64,000 bases of DNA from Pseudomonas extremorientalis (GTDB lineage Bacteria; Pseudomonadota; Gammaproteobacteria; Pseudomonadales; Pseudomonadaceae): contig NZ_MDGK01000011.1 of the NCBI RefSeq assembly GCF_001870465.1, positions 124,001 through 188,000 on the forward strand. Reading direction: 5' to 3'. The position numbers were made by a program, and so were the translations under genes. The notes beneath the pieces are model-generated. The model worked only from the letters and a program-made list of their open reading frames with translations. It searched no databases and was not told where the DNA came from. Of this stretch, positions 54,567-63,411 are shown piece after piece. Each line of letters begins with the position of its first letter. Position 1 is the first letter of the stretch.

Positions 54567-55760
54567 ATGCCATTCGTATTTGTTCACGGTGTCAACAATC
54601 GCCAAGATGCCGACTATAAGCGGGAAGAAATCATTCGTGCAGCCTTCCTCAAGGAGATCGTTGCTCCAGTCATAGGCATCAATCCGAAACACCCAGTCTT
54701 CGCCCCCTACTGGGGTGGGGATGGTGTCAGTTTCTGGCGTGACCTAGCCGTGATTCCCAAAGGCAATGAAGTTGAGACCTTTGGTTCGGATGAAAACGCA
54801 CTACCTCCATCCCTAGGAATTGCCGTAGCCACAGGCTCAGTGACGTCCGGTGACTCACTGCACTCCGTGGCCCGAAAACACCCAGATGTGGCTATCGACT
54901 TGCTATTCGACGCAGTCATTCAAGACGCCAGAGACGAAGCTGACATACATGAGGTCGCCAAGGCTTATCAACTCGCCCAAGATCGCCTCACCATTACCTC
55001 TGATCCCTGGCTTGCGCAGGCAACAAAAGAGAATGTGCTGGACCAGATTTTCGAACTCGTCAGTCCACCACCGCCCATCGGCAAAGAGGAGACATTTGGC
55101 GGTGCCAGCTTATGGGCAATGCTGGAGGAAGGTGCCAAACGACTTAAGCTACTGGGCCCCGATCAGTTATCTCACGCGGTTGTCGGAGCCTTTCGCCGCC
55201 CCGTAACGCACAAACTCGCGACGTTTGTCGGTGACGCCTTCAGCTATCTCGCAGAACGTAAGGATGGCAGCCAACCCGGGCCAATTGCAGCAACGGTTCT
55301 GAAAACGCTCCTTGAAGCCGCGGAGCTAGCACGCAGCACAAACGAGCCGCTAGTCGTGATAAGCCATAGCTTCGGTGGCGAGATCGTCTACGACATTTTA
55401 ACTCATTACGCCAGCAACTCTGACCTCGAGATCGATGCCTGGGTAACAGTCGGATCTCAGGTCGGCTTGTTTGAGGAAATGTCACTTCTATGGAACAGCC
55501 CTGGCCGTGTAGATCGGACGGCCATCCCTCGTGAAGCAATTAAATCGCCAGTCAGGGCGAAGAGCTGGCTGAACATTGTCGACACCAACGACGTGCTAGG
55601 CTTTCTGGTCTTGCCAGTTTTTACCGCCGCAGTCCCTGGCACAGTCCACGACTTCAAGTACAACACGGGCTTCCCCGTTACAGGTGCTCACTCAGGCTAC
55701 TTTAAATGGCCCAGCTTTTACAAACGATTAGCCCAACGCCTGGGGGAAGCTCAACGATGA
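54567..55760 (+). CDS. Alpha/beta hydrolase, first gene of a caspase-like operon
   Basis: This 397-residue protein opens with MPFVFVHGVNNR, the first strand and oxyanion region of alpha/beta hydrolases. The nucleophile elbow is VISHSFGGE (Ser268), and NDV (Asp342) and GAHSG (His375) complete a likely triad. A helical cap spans about 100-250. AGGAGGG lies 8 bases before the ATG at 54567; the frame is open a further 77 codons upstream and that part looks protein-like, so a longer form is possible. It is coupled to the caspase-like gene by ATGA, and its DNA is visibly less GC-rich than the chromosome. It may be a lipase or esterase effector. Confidence 0.8.
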   Translation: MPFVFVHGVNNRQDADYKREEIIRAAFLKEIVAPVIGINPKHPVFAPYWGGDGVSFWRDLAVIPKGNEVETFGSDENALPPSLGIAVATGSVTSGDSLHSVARKHPDVAIDLLFDAVIQDARDEADIHEVAKAYQLAQDRLTITSDPWLAQATKENVLDQIFELVSPPPPIGKEETFGGASLWAMLEEGAKRLKLLGPDQLSHAVVGAFRRPVTHKLATFVGDAFSYLAERKDGSQPGPIAATVLKTLLEAAELARSTNEPLVVISHSFGGEIVYDILTHYASNSDLEIDAWVTVGSQVGLFEEMSLLWNSPGRVDRTAIPREAIKSPVRAKSWLNIVDTNDVLGFLVLPVFTAAVPGTVHDFKYNTGFPVTGAHSGYFKWPSFYKRLAQRLGEAQR

Positions 55761-56944
55761 CGCAGATTCGGCTACGCCCTATTGACGATGAACCCGCCAC
55801 ACACGTCCTGATCATCGGTGTCGGTTACTATCGCCATTTGCTGGGTGGTCCAGAGCCCCGCAATCGGGTCCACCTTGGACTCAATTCACTGCGATCCCCC
55901 GCTATCTCCGCAATGCAACTGGCCACCTGGATACTCAATGGCAATGGCACAGCACTAAACGGTGGGTTGAATAACCCAAGAGCCCCGCTCACGACGCTGG
56001 AGGTTCTGATCTCATCTGAACAGCAAGCACAGATCAATGCGATCGGGGCCGTACACGACATCGAACGCGCCTCCCTCCCCAATGTCTGTCTCGCTTTTGA
56101 CCGCTGGCTGGCAGAAGTACAAAGGAACCCAGACAACGTCGGTATCCTTTACTTCTGCGGCCACGGCGTTATGGGGAATGGTCCGGAACACTTCCTCCTG
56201 CTCGATGATCATGGAGAAAAACAGAATCGTCCTTTCGCGACCGGCAGTTTCGACATATCCAACACTGTGCGCGCGCTCTGGCGACAAGTCCAAGCACAAC
56301 TCTATATCTTCGTCGACGCTTGCCGTACCTATAATCGGAGTGTCGGCGAACGCCTAAGCTCACGACCAGCGGCCTTACTGGACGATGGCGTCTCCTCAGA
56401 AAACATTAATCGCGGCACAACCTGGATCGAGTCAACCGCAGAGGGCGAGAAGGCATATGGAGACAGCAACGGCGTTTCTCGCTTCACCGATGCTTTGCTG
56501 CGAGCATTGAACGGCTACTGTGGTGCACCGCAATCTGGCACCTCCAATTGGGTAATCAATGGAAGCGCACTGGTACAGGCAATGCCTAAACTGCTCGCGA
56601 TGATTAACAAGGAGCGTGGTGGTGCCCCTCAAGCCTGCGCGCCCCACCCATCAGGTTCCATGGATGCGCCTCTGCATGTGACCAACGATGTACCGAAGGT
56701 CAAAGTCGAAATCGAACTAACGCCCGAGGTTCTTCGCATCATCAGCAGCTATGAAATCCACAACCTCGTTGATGCTTCATCACCGCCGATTACGGGCGGC
56801 CTGAGCGAAGGCATTTGGTGTACTGAAGCCAGCAAAGGCATGTATGAAGTGCGAATTGCATCAGTGATGCACCAGCCGTACTCCAGCGGGACACAGCACC
56901 TAGAACCGCCTCTCTACTTTCTTCCTGTGGAGGTACAGCCATGA
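55757..56944 (+). CDS. Caspase-like (C14 family) peptidase
   Basis: This 395-residue protein has a caspase fold (about 15-290) with the histidine in GILYFCGHGVMGNG (His136) and the cysteine in YIFVDACRTYN (Cys189), the expected dyad. The first strand THVLIIGVGYY and the substrate loop GTTWIESTAEGEKAYGD fit prokaryotic caspase homologues, which often act as proteases in abortive infection. A smaller C-terminal domain (about 310-395) follows. The start at 55757 overlaps the hydrolase stop; the ATG at 55706 is unlikely. It is coupled downstream to the 473-aa gene by another ATGA. Confidence 0.85.
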   Translation: MTQIRLRPIDDEPATHVLIIGVGYYRHLLGGPEPRNRVHLGLNSLRSPAISAMQLATWILNGNGTALNGGLNNPRAPLTTLEVLISSEQQAQINAIGAVHDIERASLPNVCLAFDRWLAEVQRNPDNVGILYFCGHGVMGNGPEHFLLLDDHGEKQNRPFATGSFDISNTVRALWRQVQAQLYIFVDACRTYNRSVGERLSSRPAALLDDGVSSENINRGTTWIESTAEGEKAYGDSNGVSRFTDALLRALNGYCGAPQSGTSNWVINGSALVQAMPKLLAMINKERGGAPQACAPHPSGSMDAPLHVTNDVPKVKVEIELTPEVLRIISSYEIHNLVDASSPPITGGLSEGIWCTEASKGMYEVRIASVMHQPYSSGTQHLEPPLYFLPVEVQP

Positions 56945-58362
56945 GCCAGCGACATCTGCGGGTAAAACTCCATATACAGGGCGAGCGCGGGTACTTTGGA
57001 TCATTCCTCCCGATGAGCGTCATCGATGCACGCGGTCAAGTGATAGCTACAGGCGCAGTCAACACTGCTCGCGTGACAGAATTTCACTACGAATATAACG
57101 ATGCACCACTGTTCGCGCGATTGACCTTGCCAAATGGCACCAGTGAAACAATTCTACTTCAAACCGGTGATCACGCTTGGTTAGACGAGGTGAGTTTCAA
57201 TATTGGGGAAGACACGTCGACATCAGACTGGATGGCTTGGTCGGCAATACGTCTCGATCTAAAACGGCACGGAGGCGCCTTGATGAACCAGCCAGGCATG
57301 AAAAACGCCTGGTTTCAACTCTGGGAGAAAACACCTGATTCTCCTCGTTGGATGCAAATCGACATCAATGAGCAACTATCAGACATGCCTCACTCACGGG
57401 AGGCAATCCAGTTAGAGCTCCGGGGCTCGCCACATCCAAGAGCTCTCGTCGTTCGCTTGGACAGTGACACACCTCAAGTCGTGTCGATACCTAATGAGCA
57501 AACCAGCGTACTCATTACGTCGCTGCGCACATTGTCTGGCGTACTAACTCCCCGGGTGATAGTGGGCAGCTACAGCCCTAATGCCGAGGCCATCATGGAG
57601 TTCCTGCGGGCAGGAAAACTAGGCCAACTGGAGTCGATGCTGGATCCCGGCAGCGACCTGGCCCATCGGCTACTGAGGGGGAAGATCATAGATCCCATTG
57701 CGGCTACAGCGGCAGCCTATTACCTGCTTCGAAAACGAGATTGGGAGCGTATGCCTACCCGGTGGCTGGATAACCTGACGAACTGGAATGACAGAATTCC
57801 CGATGCAAAGCTAATTCGCGCTGCTTGTCGAATCCAACGTGGCTTGCCCATGGCCGAGGCCTGCAACCTTGCTGCCGAGACACTCGCCTCATTTCTGGAG
57901 CAAGGTATCCCGTTGTTTGCAGAAGCGAACACCCTGCTTAGTGATCTCCTGGCTTTGGCGGAAAAAGCTGAGCAACCACTGAGCGCCCAGACCGCGAAAA
58001 CGCTGCGGATGATGGTTGCTTCCGCACATCCGTCTGGACTGAGCTTCGGCTTTACGGGCAAATCACCTGACAAGCCTTTACCAGTCCACACGACATTTGA
58101 ACAGAACCGGGAAATACGCCATATCCCCGCCATGAGGCTATCAAGCGTGAAAATCGTGGAGCATCCAGCCCTTGAGGACACATTAAGGCCCCGTGAGCCG
58201 AATGGCAAAGCTTCGCGCCGGCAATGGCGAGCAAAAACAATAACGCTCTCGCGAAGCGTAAAAGCACCATTATCTATTCCCCAACAGACAATATCAGGAA
58301 GCGCTGCCAAGACGCTTTTCTTACAGCAGGTCCTCGATGAAACAGTATTGATTTCCCCATAA
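56941..58362 (+). CDS. Unknown protein, third gene of the caspase-like operon
   Basis: This 473-residue protein has no recognised family. The first 75 residues are strand-rich and Ig-like or carboxypeptidase-regulatory-like (LRVKLHIQGERGYFGSFLP, ARVTEFHYEYNDAPLFARLT); residues 180-340 are helical and repeat-like (AYYLLRKRDWERMPTRWLDN), possibly a TPR-type protein-binding region; the tail is basic. GGAGG precedes the ATG, which overlaps the caspase-like stop. It may be the sensor or substrate of the peptidase. Confidence 0.65.
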   Translation: MSQRHLRVKLHIQGERGYFGSFLPMSVIDARGQVIATGAVNTARVTEFHYEYNDAPLFARLTLPNGTSETILLQTGDHAWLDEVSFNIGEDTSTSDWMAWSAIRLDLKRHGGALMNQPGMKNAWFQLWEKTPDSPRWMQIDINEQLSDMPHSREAIQLELRGSPHPRALVVRLDSDTPQVVSIPNEQTSVLITSLRTLSGVLTPRVIVGSYSPNAEAIMEFLRAGKLGQLESMLDPGSDLAHRLLRGKIIDPIAATAAAYYLLRKRDWERMPTRWLDNLTNWNDRIPDAKLIRAACRIQRGLPMAEACNLAAETLASFLEQGIPLFAEANTLLSDLLALAEKAEQPLSAQTAKTLRMMVASAHPSGLSFGFTGKSPDKPLPVHTTFEQNREIRHIPAMRLSSVKIVEHPALEDTLRPREPNGKASRRQWRAKTITLSRSVKAPLSIPQQTISGSAAKTLFLQQVLDETVLISP

Positions 58363-59084
58363 CCGCGACCAGGTTCGTCCGAATCGATGTCCTGGGGCAT
58401 CCGCGGTGTAAAACCGTTATCCATGTGCGAACGATGTAATAGTGATCAGCAGCCCCTCCGATTTCGTTCGCCCGGCCGCCGCCGCCCCCCCTCAGCACCT
58501 AGCGGGCTTCCTTCTGGATTCCGTCCGGCCCTGGCAGGCCTCCCTTGCCGGGAGCTTCTGCGTCATCGTGGGTTGTCGAGATCGGCTGTCCTGCTCTCGG
58601 TATTGATCGTTCGGGCCTTCAGTCTTGCGTAACGGTCCGGTAAACACATCTTCCTCGCGCTACTGCTGAAGGCCATGGTGTCCACCTAATTAAGTGGACA
58701 CCATTTTTGGCCCATCAAGCGGATTTCTCATGCACCCTCAGCGCCGCACCTACAGCAAGTCCTTCAAAGCCCAAGTTATCCAAGAGTGCGCCGAACCTGG
58801 CGCTTCCATCGCAAATATCGCCTTGGGCTGCTAGTGCTGACGACGAATTGACCCAGCTGCCGATGCCACGCTGACCCAACACCAATCGGCAAAAATCTAA
58901 CATTGGTAATGGTTCACAAGGTAGAAGCCAGGGTCAGTGAAATGTCGGTAACTGGGTCAATCTTGCGCTGGCAATAACGCACAACGCCCCTCTGCGACAG
59001 CCTTTTTTCGAATGGAGCAAAGGATGACGCCGTACGACACAGTCCGTCAGATTAAAATTCCAAACCATGTGCTCGCAATCAAAA
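58363..59084. other. Junk-like stretch between defence operon and ParDE
   Basis: This 722-base stretch has GC-rich segments at 58440-58640 unlike their surroundings, an IS66-type scrap (listed separately) and a hairpin TGTCCAC...GTGGACA near 58679-58700 that could be an IS border. No intact gene is supported. Confidence 0.4.
58730..58834 (+). pseudogene. IS66-family orfA fragment
   Basis: The 34-codon frame begins MHPQRRTYSKSFKAQVIQEC and continues GASIANIALG before a TAG, matching the first helices of the IS66 small accessory protein (TnpA). The rest is absent. Confidence 0.65.
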
Positions 59085-59099
59085 TGGCATAATATGCCA
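59085..59099. promoter_or_regulatory. Palindromic operator of parDE
   Basis: TGGCAT-AAT-ATGCCA is a perfect palindrome 40 bases before parD. This is the usual place for antitoxin-mediated autorepression, and CATAAT within it could be the -10 element. Confidence 0.6.
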
Positions 59100-59139
59100 A
59101 TGATCGGAAGAAACTGTTTACCGAAAGCTGGAGATCATT

Positions 59140-59430
59140 ATGGCAACGAGAAACGTTGTACTTACCCCTCACCAAGAACAGGTTATCCAGGATCTGGTGC
59201 AGTCCGGCCGTTATCAGAATGCCAGCGAAGTGATGCGAGAAGGTTTACGTTTATTGGAGCAGCGCATCGCCGAAGACACCGCCAAAATTGAAGCCCTGCG
59301 TCAGGCGACCTCGATTGGCATCATGGATCTTGAACACGGGCGCTTTACTCAGGTGAACGAAGGGGATCTGGAGCACTACCTCGAGGGCTTGAGCCTCGAG
59401 GCAACCCTCCCCGCGCGCAAGAAACGCTGA
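59140..59430 (+). CDS. parD: ParD-type antitoxin
   Basis: This 96-residue antitoxin has the ribbon-helix-helix at the N-terminus (NVVLTPHQEQVIQDLVQSGR, NASEVMREGLRLLEQR), which binds operator DNA as a dimer, and a C-terminal extension that should wrap ParE. TGGAG precedes the ATG. The toxin gene starts 2 bases after its stop, and an operator-like palindrome lies upstream at 59085. The pair may stabilise the mobile module. Confidence 0.93.
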   Translation: MATRNVVLTPHQEQVIQDLVQSGRYQNASEVMREGLRLLEQRIAEDTAKIEALRQATSIGIMDLEHGRFTQVNEGDLEHYLEGLSLEATLPARKKR

Positions 59431-59432
59431 GC

Positions 59433-59789
59433 ATGCCGCAATATCGGATTTCCAACGCGGCGCGCGCCGACATTGTCGACATCCTCAGGCGCTCCCAGAC
59501 GCAGTTCGGCGATCAAGCACGCCAGCGCTACCAGGCACTGATCTTCGCGGCGCTGCAAGCGCTTGCCGACACGCCTTATCGCATTGGCAGCCACGACCGC
59601 GATGAGCTTGCACCGGGCCTTCGCGGCTATCACCTCATCTATTCACGACAGCAGGCCAAACACACCAATGGAACGGTCAAAAGCCCACGTCATATCGTGT
59701 TCTATCGTGTGGCAAACGACGACGTGATCGAGGTCGTCAGACTCCTCCATGACGCCATGGAAGTGCAGTTGCACTTGCCTAATGACTGA
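59433..59789 (+). CDS. parE: ParE-type toxin
   Basis: This 118-residue RelE/ParE-superfamily protein shows the typical segments AARADIVDILRRSQTQFG, LADTPYRIGSHDRDELAPG and IVFYRVANDDVIEVVRLLHD. ParE toxins poison DNA gyrase. It lies 2 bases after parD, so co-translation keeps it neutralised. It is slightly longer than many ParE (95-105), with an insert near QQAKHTNGTVKSP. Confidence 0.93.
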   Translation: MPQYRISNAARADIVDILRRSQTQFGDQARQRYQALIFAALQALADTPYRIGSHDRDELAPGLRGYHLIYSRQQAKHTNGTVKSPRHIVFYRVANDDVIEVVRLLHDAMEVQLHLPND

Positions 59790-60267
59790 TCACCGAGCGG
59801 GCCCAACAGCATAACTGGCCAAGAACAACGAAGGTAAGACGGGCCCTCTACATCTCAACCTGAGCCCCCACGCTGCCAGCCGACTCGGCGGCCAATTGAA
59901 GCGCGAGGTTCTAGGCCCGACCGGACTATCGAGATCCACGACCAGAAACACGATGTTCAACGTTGCCCACCACTTTCAATGCTGATTCCATGTCTAGGCG
60001 CCCGGCATTACGCTCCAACTGCCGATGGACACGCGGATCGATCCCCCTAGCGACCGCGCCATTGCAACATCGCGCAGAGCCTGAGCATCTCGCGAGCCAA
60101 TTTCTGGATAGGTGCAGAGAGACAGATCCGAAAAATCCGCTTAGGGATATCAACTCATAACCCACATCCCTCTTCCGAACGACCATGGATTTGCCACATT
60201 CGGGTTGCTCAGCCAGTATACGGAGGCCCACTGAATACCAGCCACGGCCACCCAGGTCCGCGTCAGA
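59790..60267. other. Non-coding stretch after parE
   Basis: About 480 bases without a convincing gene. A minus-strand frame of 125 codons over 59926-60303 has poor composition and runs into repeat R6, so it was not accepted. Confidence 0.35.
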
Positions 60268-60404
60268 AATCGCCATTCGCGATCGCTCGAACACCCGGTG
60301 CAATTGGGGGCAAAACTGGGGGCATAATTCGAGATTTTCACGCTATAACTACCATCCTAGAGCCATGTCAAAATGTTTTTTGGGGACCCCGACAGTTTGT
60401 AATC
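60268..60404 (+). repeat. att-like repeat R6
   Basis: AATCGCCATTCGCGATC starts the arm shared with R4; ATTGGGGGCAAAACTGGGGG, CTAGAGCC and the core GTCAAAATGTTTTTTGG follow. It is the last copy of the series and probably the right border of the accessory array. Confidence 0.75.
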
Positions 60405-60559
60405 GAAGTCCCCATCAAGCTTCAAAAAAACCTTTAATAACATGCATGACCGACTAACCCAGTGCGCCGCAGCTTGTCTGGATCCCCTGAGTTCAAAACC
60501 GAATCAGCGGCAAATTTTGGCTCGTTAAGTTGATTGTCACATCCTGAACATTCCGCAAA

Positions 60560-60892
60560 TCAACCTTCTCTGAGTTTACTCATGTTCTGATCTTCGCTTG
60601 GTGCAAACCTCTCCTCACCCGCTACGGGTACCCAGCCGTTCAACGGTGTCAGGAAATGCAGTTCAAAACGACGTGACAGGAACGCCCATTTTCCGTTCCG
60701 ACGTTCAAACCTGTCGTGATACAACCCGCTGACTTGGACCGGGCCTTTTTCAGTGTCGACCTTCGTGCCAGATTCCGCTCAGGAGCGACACGTCGATGCG
60801 ATCGAAGGCATTGGCGTAGGCGCTGATCAGCGACTCGATGGCGGCGCGACCTCCAGGGTGTCCAGTCGGGTGTTCAATTCTTCACTGTTCAT
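60560..60892 (-). pseudogene. NTF2/SnoaL-like gene broken by deletion and frameshifts
   Basis: From the ATG at 60892 the frame gives MNSEELNTRLDTLE, then shifts; AAIESLISAYANAFDRIDVS follows in a second frame, and GLYHDRFERRNGKWAFLSRR and FELHFLTPLNGWVPV in a third. These are the start and end of an NTF2-like protein (about 150 residues) with the central part missing. It lies downstream of the SDR gene as a former operon partner. Confidence 0.65.
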
Positions 60893-60971
60893 GTTGAGGT
60901 GTCCTGCGGGGGCTTCGCAAAAGCGACAAAAGCAACCCTCTGCAAGGGTTGCACCTGGTTTGATCGGGAGG

Positions 60972-61730
60972 TCAGATCTGCGACAGCCCGCCGTCGACCA
61001 TCAGTTCCACCCCGTTGACATATTTCGCATCGGCGGATGCGAGGAACAGCGCTGACGAGGCGATTTCTTCAGGTTGGGCCATGTACCCCAGCGGAGTGAT
61101 CTGCTCGACATGGTGGCGCAGCGCGGCAATGTCGCTTTCGCTCATCTTCAAGCCGTTGTCCATCAAGGGGGTACGGGTGAAGCCAGGGCTCAGGACATTC
61201 GTTCGGATCTTGCGGCCTTTGAGTTCGTTGGCCCAGGTCCTGGCGAAGGACCGCACGGCAGCCTTGGATGCGTTGTAGAGGCTCAGTCCTTCCATCCCAT
61301 TGCTGGAGCAGATAGACGCCGTCAGCACAATCGAAGCGCCGTTTTTCAACAAAGGCATCAACGTCTGCACAGTAAAAAACACGCCCTTCACGTTAATGTC
61401 GAAGAGGTTGAAGTACGCCGCCTCGGTGGTCTCGCCCAGCGGGTTCTTTTCGCAAATACCCGCGTTGGCAAACACTGCGTCCAACTGATCGTTGCACCCC
61501 TCAATCGTCGCCTTGAGCTGATCGAGATCAGCCTGGCGCGCGACATCGGAAATAACCGCGATCGCTCTATCGCCAAGCCTGGCCACTGCAGCCTCCAGGG
61601 TGGCTGCTGAACGCCCAGTGATGTAAACACGCGTGGCACCCTCTGCAATCAAACCCTGCGCAATCGCATACCCGATCCCGGTGGATGCGCCGGTGACCAC
61701 TGCCACCTGACCAGCGAATTTACCTGACAT
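60972..61730 (-). CDS. SDR-family oxidoreductase
   Basis: This 252-residue NAD(P)-dependent dehydrogenase has the cofactor motif VVTGASTGIGYAIA, NAGICEKN, the catalytic serine region LTASICSS, the YNASK active-site motif and the C-terminal NGVELMVDGG. GAGGAG lies 6 bases before the ATG at 61730 (MSGKFAGQ), which is preferred to 61784. It is divergent from the DHA2 efflux carrier and upstream of the broken NTF2-like gene, an arrangement seen around small detoxification clusters. The substrate is unknown. Confidence 0.93.
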   Translation of the reverse strand: MSGKFAGQVAVVTGASTGIGYAIAQGLIAEGATRVYITGRSAATLEAAVARLGDRAIAVISDVARQADLDQLKATIEGCNDQLDAVFANAGICEKNPLGETTEAAYFNLFDINVKGVFFTVQTLMPLLKNGASIVLTASICSSNGMEGLSLYNASKAAVRSFARTWANELKGRKIRTNVLSPGFTRTPLMDNGLKMSESDIAALRHHVEQITPLGYMAQPEEIASSALFLASADAKYVNGVELMVDGGLSQI

Positions 61731-61952
61731 ATCTGACTCCTCAGTCTCGTTTGTGTGGACCGACTGGAACCACAGTGCGGCCATTTTGAGAGGAATCAGG
61801 CACTCGACGGCACTGCCATTAATGAACGCTGGCCGTTCAATTTTGTGAGGCGTCAGCCCAAGTTTGATCGTTTAGATTGGGCCCCATTGATTCGGAGCAT
61901 GACCCGCCATCGTGAATATTCTGGAACCGAAGGGTTCCAGGCAGGAGACCTT

Positions 61953-63410
61953 ATGCCACAGACAAAAATCGCCCCACCGGAACCGCGGCGCTGGTTGATG
62001 TTCGCCATCTTATTGGTCGGTGCGTTTTTACCGCCGCTGGATTTTTTCATCGTGAACGTGGCGCTGCCCTCTATCCAGCAATCGCTCGGCACGGCCTCCT
62101 CCGCCGAACAGTTGATCATTTCCTCGTACGCGGCGCTTTATGCCGTGACACTGATTACCGGCGGACGGCTGGGTGATATCTACGGTCGCATGAGAATGTT
62201 TTTCCTTGGCCTGGTTGGTTTCGCAGTTGCCTCACTGATCTGCGGCGTCGCCGAGTCACCTTGGGTGTTGATCGCCGGACGTTCGCTGCAAGGCGTGACG
62301 GCTGCCGTCATGGCGCCCCAGGCACTCGCTTCTGCGCAGGCTATATTTCCCGAGTCCGAAAAGCCCTTGGCGCTGAGTCTCTATGGCGCGGTCTTTGGAC
62401 TGGCGTCGGTAGCCGGCCAGGCACTTGGCGGGATATTGATATCGCTCGACTTGATGGGCTTGGGGTGGCGGGCGATATTTCTGGTTAATCTACCGATTGC
62501 GTTGCTGGTCATTCTGATCGCCATTCCCGTGGTCAGGGAAACCCGCGCGCAACAGACAAGCAAGCTGGATCTGGGTGGAACCGTCCTGTCCATGGCGACC
62601 CTTGGGGCGCTGATCGTTCCATTGATCGAAGGGCGTGAAGCCGGCTGGCCCTTGTGGGCCTGGCTGTCGCTTGCGGCAGTACCGCTGCTGGGCTGGCTGT
62701 TCTGGCGCTACGAAGCCCGTTTGCACCAGGCGCAAGGCGCACCGTTGCTTGATCCTGTCGCATTGCGCACGCCTGGGTTGGGCCGGGCACTGCTCGTCGC
62801 CCTGACCTTCTACGCGATCGGCGTGTTTTTCCTGCTGTTTTCCATGTATTTACAGGGAGCGCTGCATACGAGCCCACTCAATGCAGGCCTGATCTTCCTT
62901 CCTTTTGGCGCGGGATTTTTGCTGGGCCCGCTTTCCACCCCTCAATTCAGGCGTTTCCTGGGGGCTTACGTGAACCCCGTCGGAATGGGGCTTGAGGTGC
63001 TGGGGTTCGTGCTCCTGGCCTGGCTCGTGGCGCACACACCGATGGCCGTCACGCCCCCTGAGCAGCCCCTCGCCGTCATTCTGTTTCTGATCGGTTTCGG
63101 ACAAGGACTGGCCCTGCCGACATTGATGCGAATGATCACAGGACGCGTAGCGCCCGCGTATTCCGGCATGATTGCGGGCATTGCCAGTTCTACCCTGCAA
63201 ATCAGCACATCACTGAGCGTGGCGATAATAGGCGGCATTTTCTACACCCTTCTGGGCACGGATACGGACGCGGCCGCCCTCACTCACGCCTTCACCGTTT
63301 CCATACTCTGCATCGCGGCATGCCTGGCCTTGGGCGCGGGACTCAGCCTAAGCCTGGCGCGCCAACCGGCTGCGCAATTGCAAACGGCAGCCCGGCGCCC
63401 AGTAGAATGA
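61953..63410 (+). CDS. MFS efflux transporter (DHA2/EmrB-QacA type)
   Basis: This 485-residue inner-membrane drug/proton antiporter has about 14 membrane segments. Motifs are LDFFIVNVALPSIQ (helix 1), GGRLGDIYGRMRMF (loop 2-3) and GRSLQGVTAAVMAPQALA (helix 4 onward). GCAGGAG precedes the ATG at 61953; the longer frame to 61755 overlaps the SDR promoter region. It is convergent with the LysR gene at 63412 and divergent from the SDR gene. It probably exports the compound handled by the SDR. Confidence 0.92.
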   Translation: MPQTKIAPPEPRRWLMFAILLVGAFLPPLDFFIVNVALPSIQQSLGTASSAEQLIISSYAALYAVTLITGGRLGDIYGRMRMFFLGLVGFAVASLICGVAESPWVLIAGRSLQGVTAAVMAPQALASAQAIFPESEKPLALSLYGAVFGLASVAGQALGGILISLDLMGLGWRAIFLVNLPIALLVILIAIPVVRETRAQQTSKLDLGGTVLSMATLGALIVPLIEGREAGWPLWAWLSLAAVPLLGWLFWRYEARLHQAQGAPLLDPVALRTPGLGRALLVALTFYAIGVFFLLFSMYLQGALHTSPLNAGLIFLPFGAGFLLGPLSTPQFRRFLGAYVNPVGMGLEVLGFVLLAWLVAHTPMAVTPPEQPLAVILFLIGFGQGLALPTLMRMITGRVAPAYSGMIAGIASSTLQISTSLSVAIIGGIFYTLLGTDTDAAALTHAFTVSILCIAACLALGAGLSLSLARQPAAQLQTAARRPVE

Positions 63411-63411
63411 A

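Noticed and set aside
58387-58632. 81-codon plus-strand frame
   Set aside because: Proline/arginine/leucine-rich low-complexity sequence in a GC-rich scrap region, with no motif.
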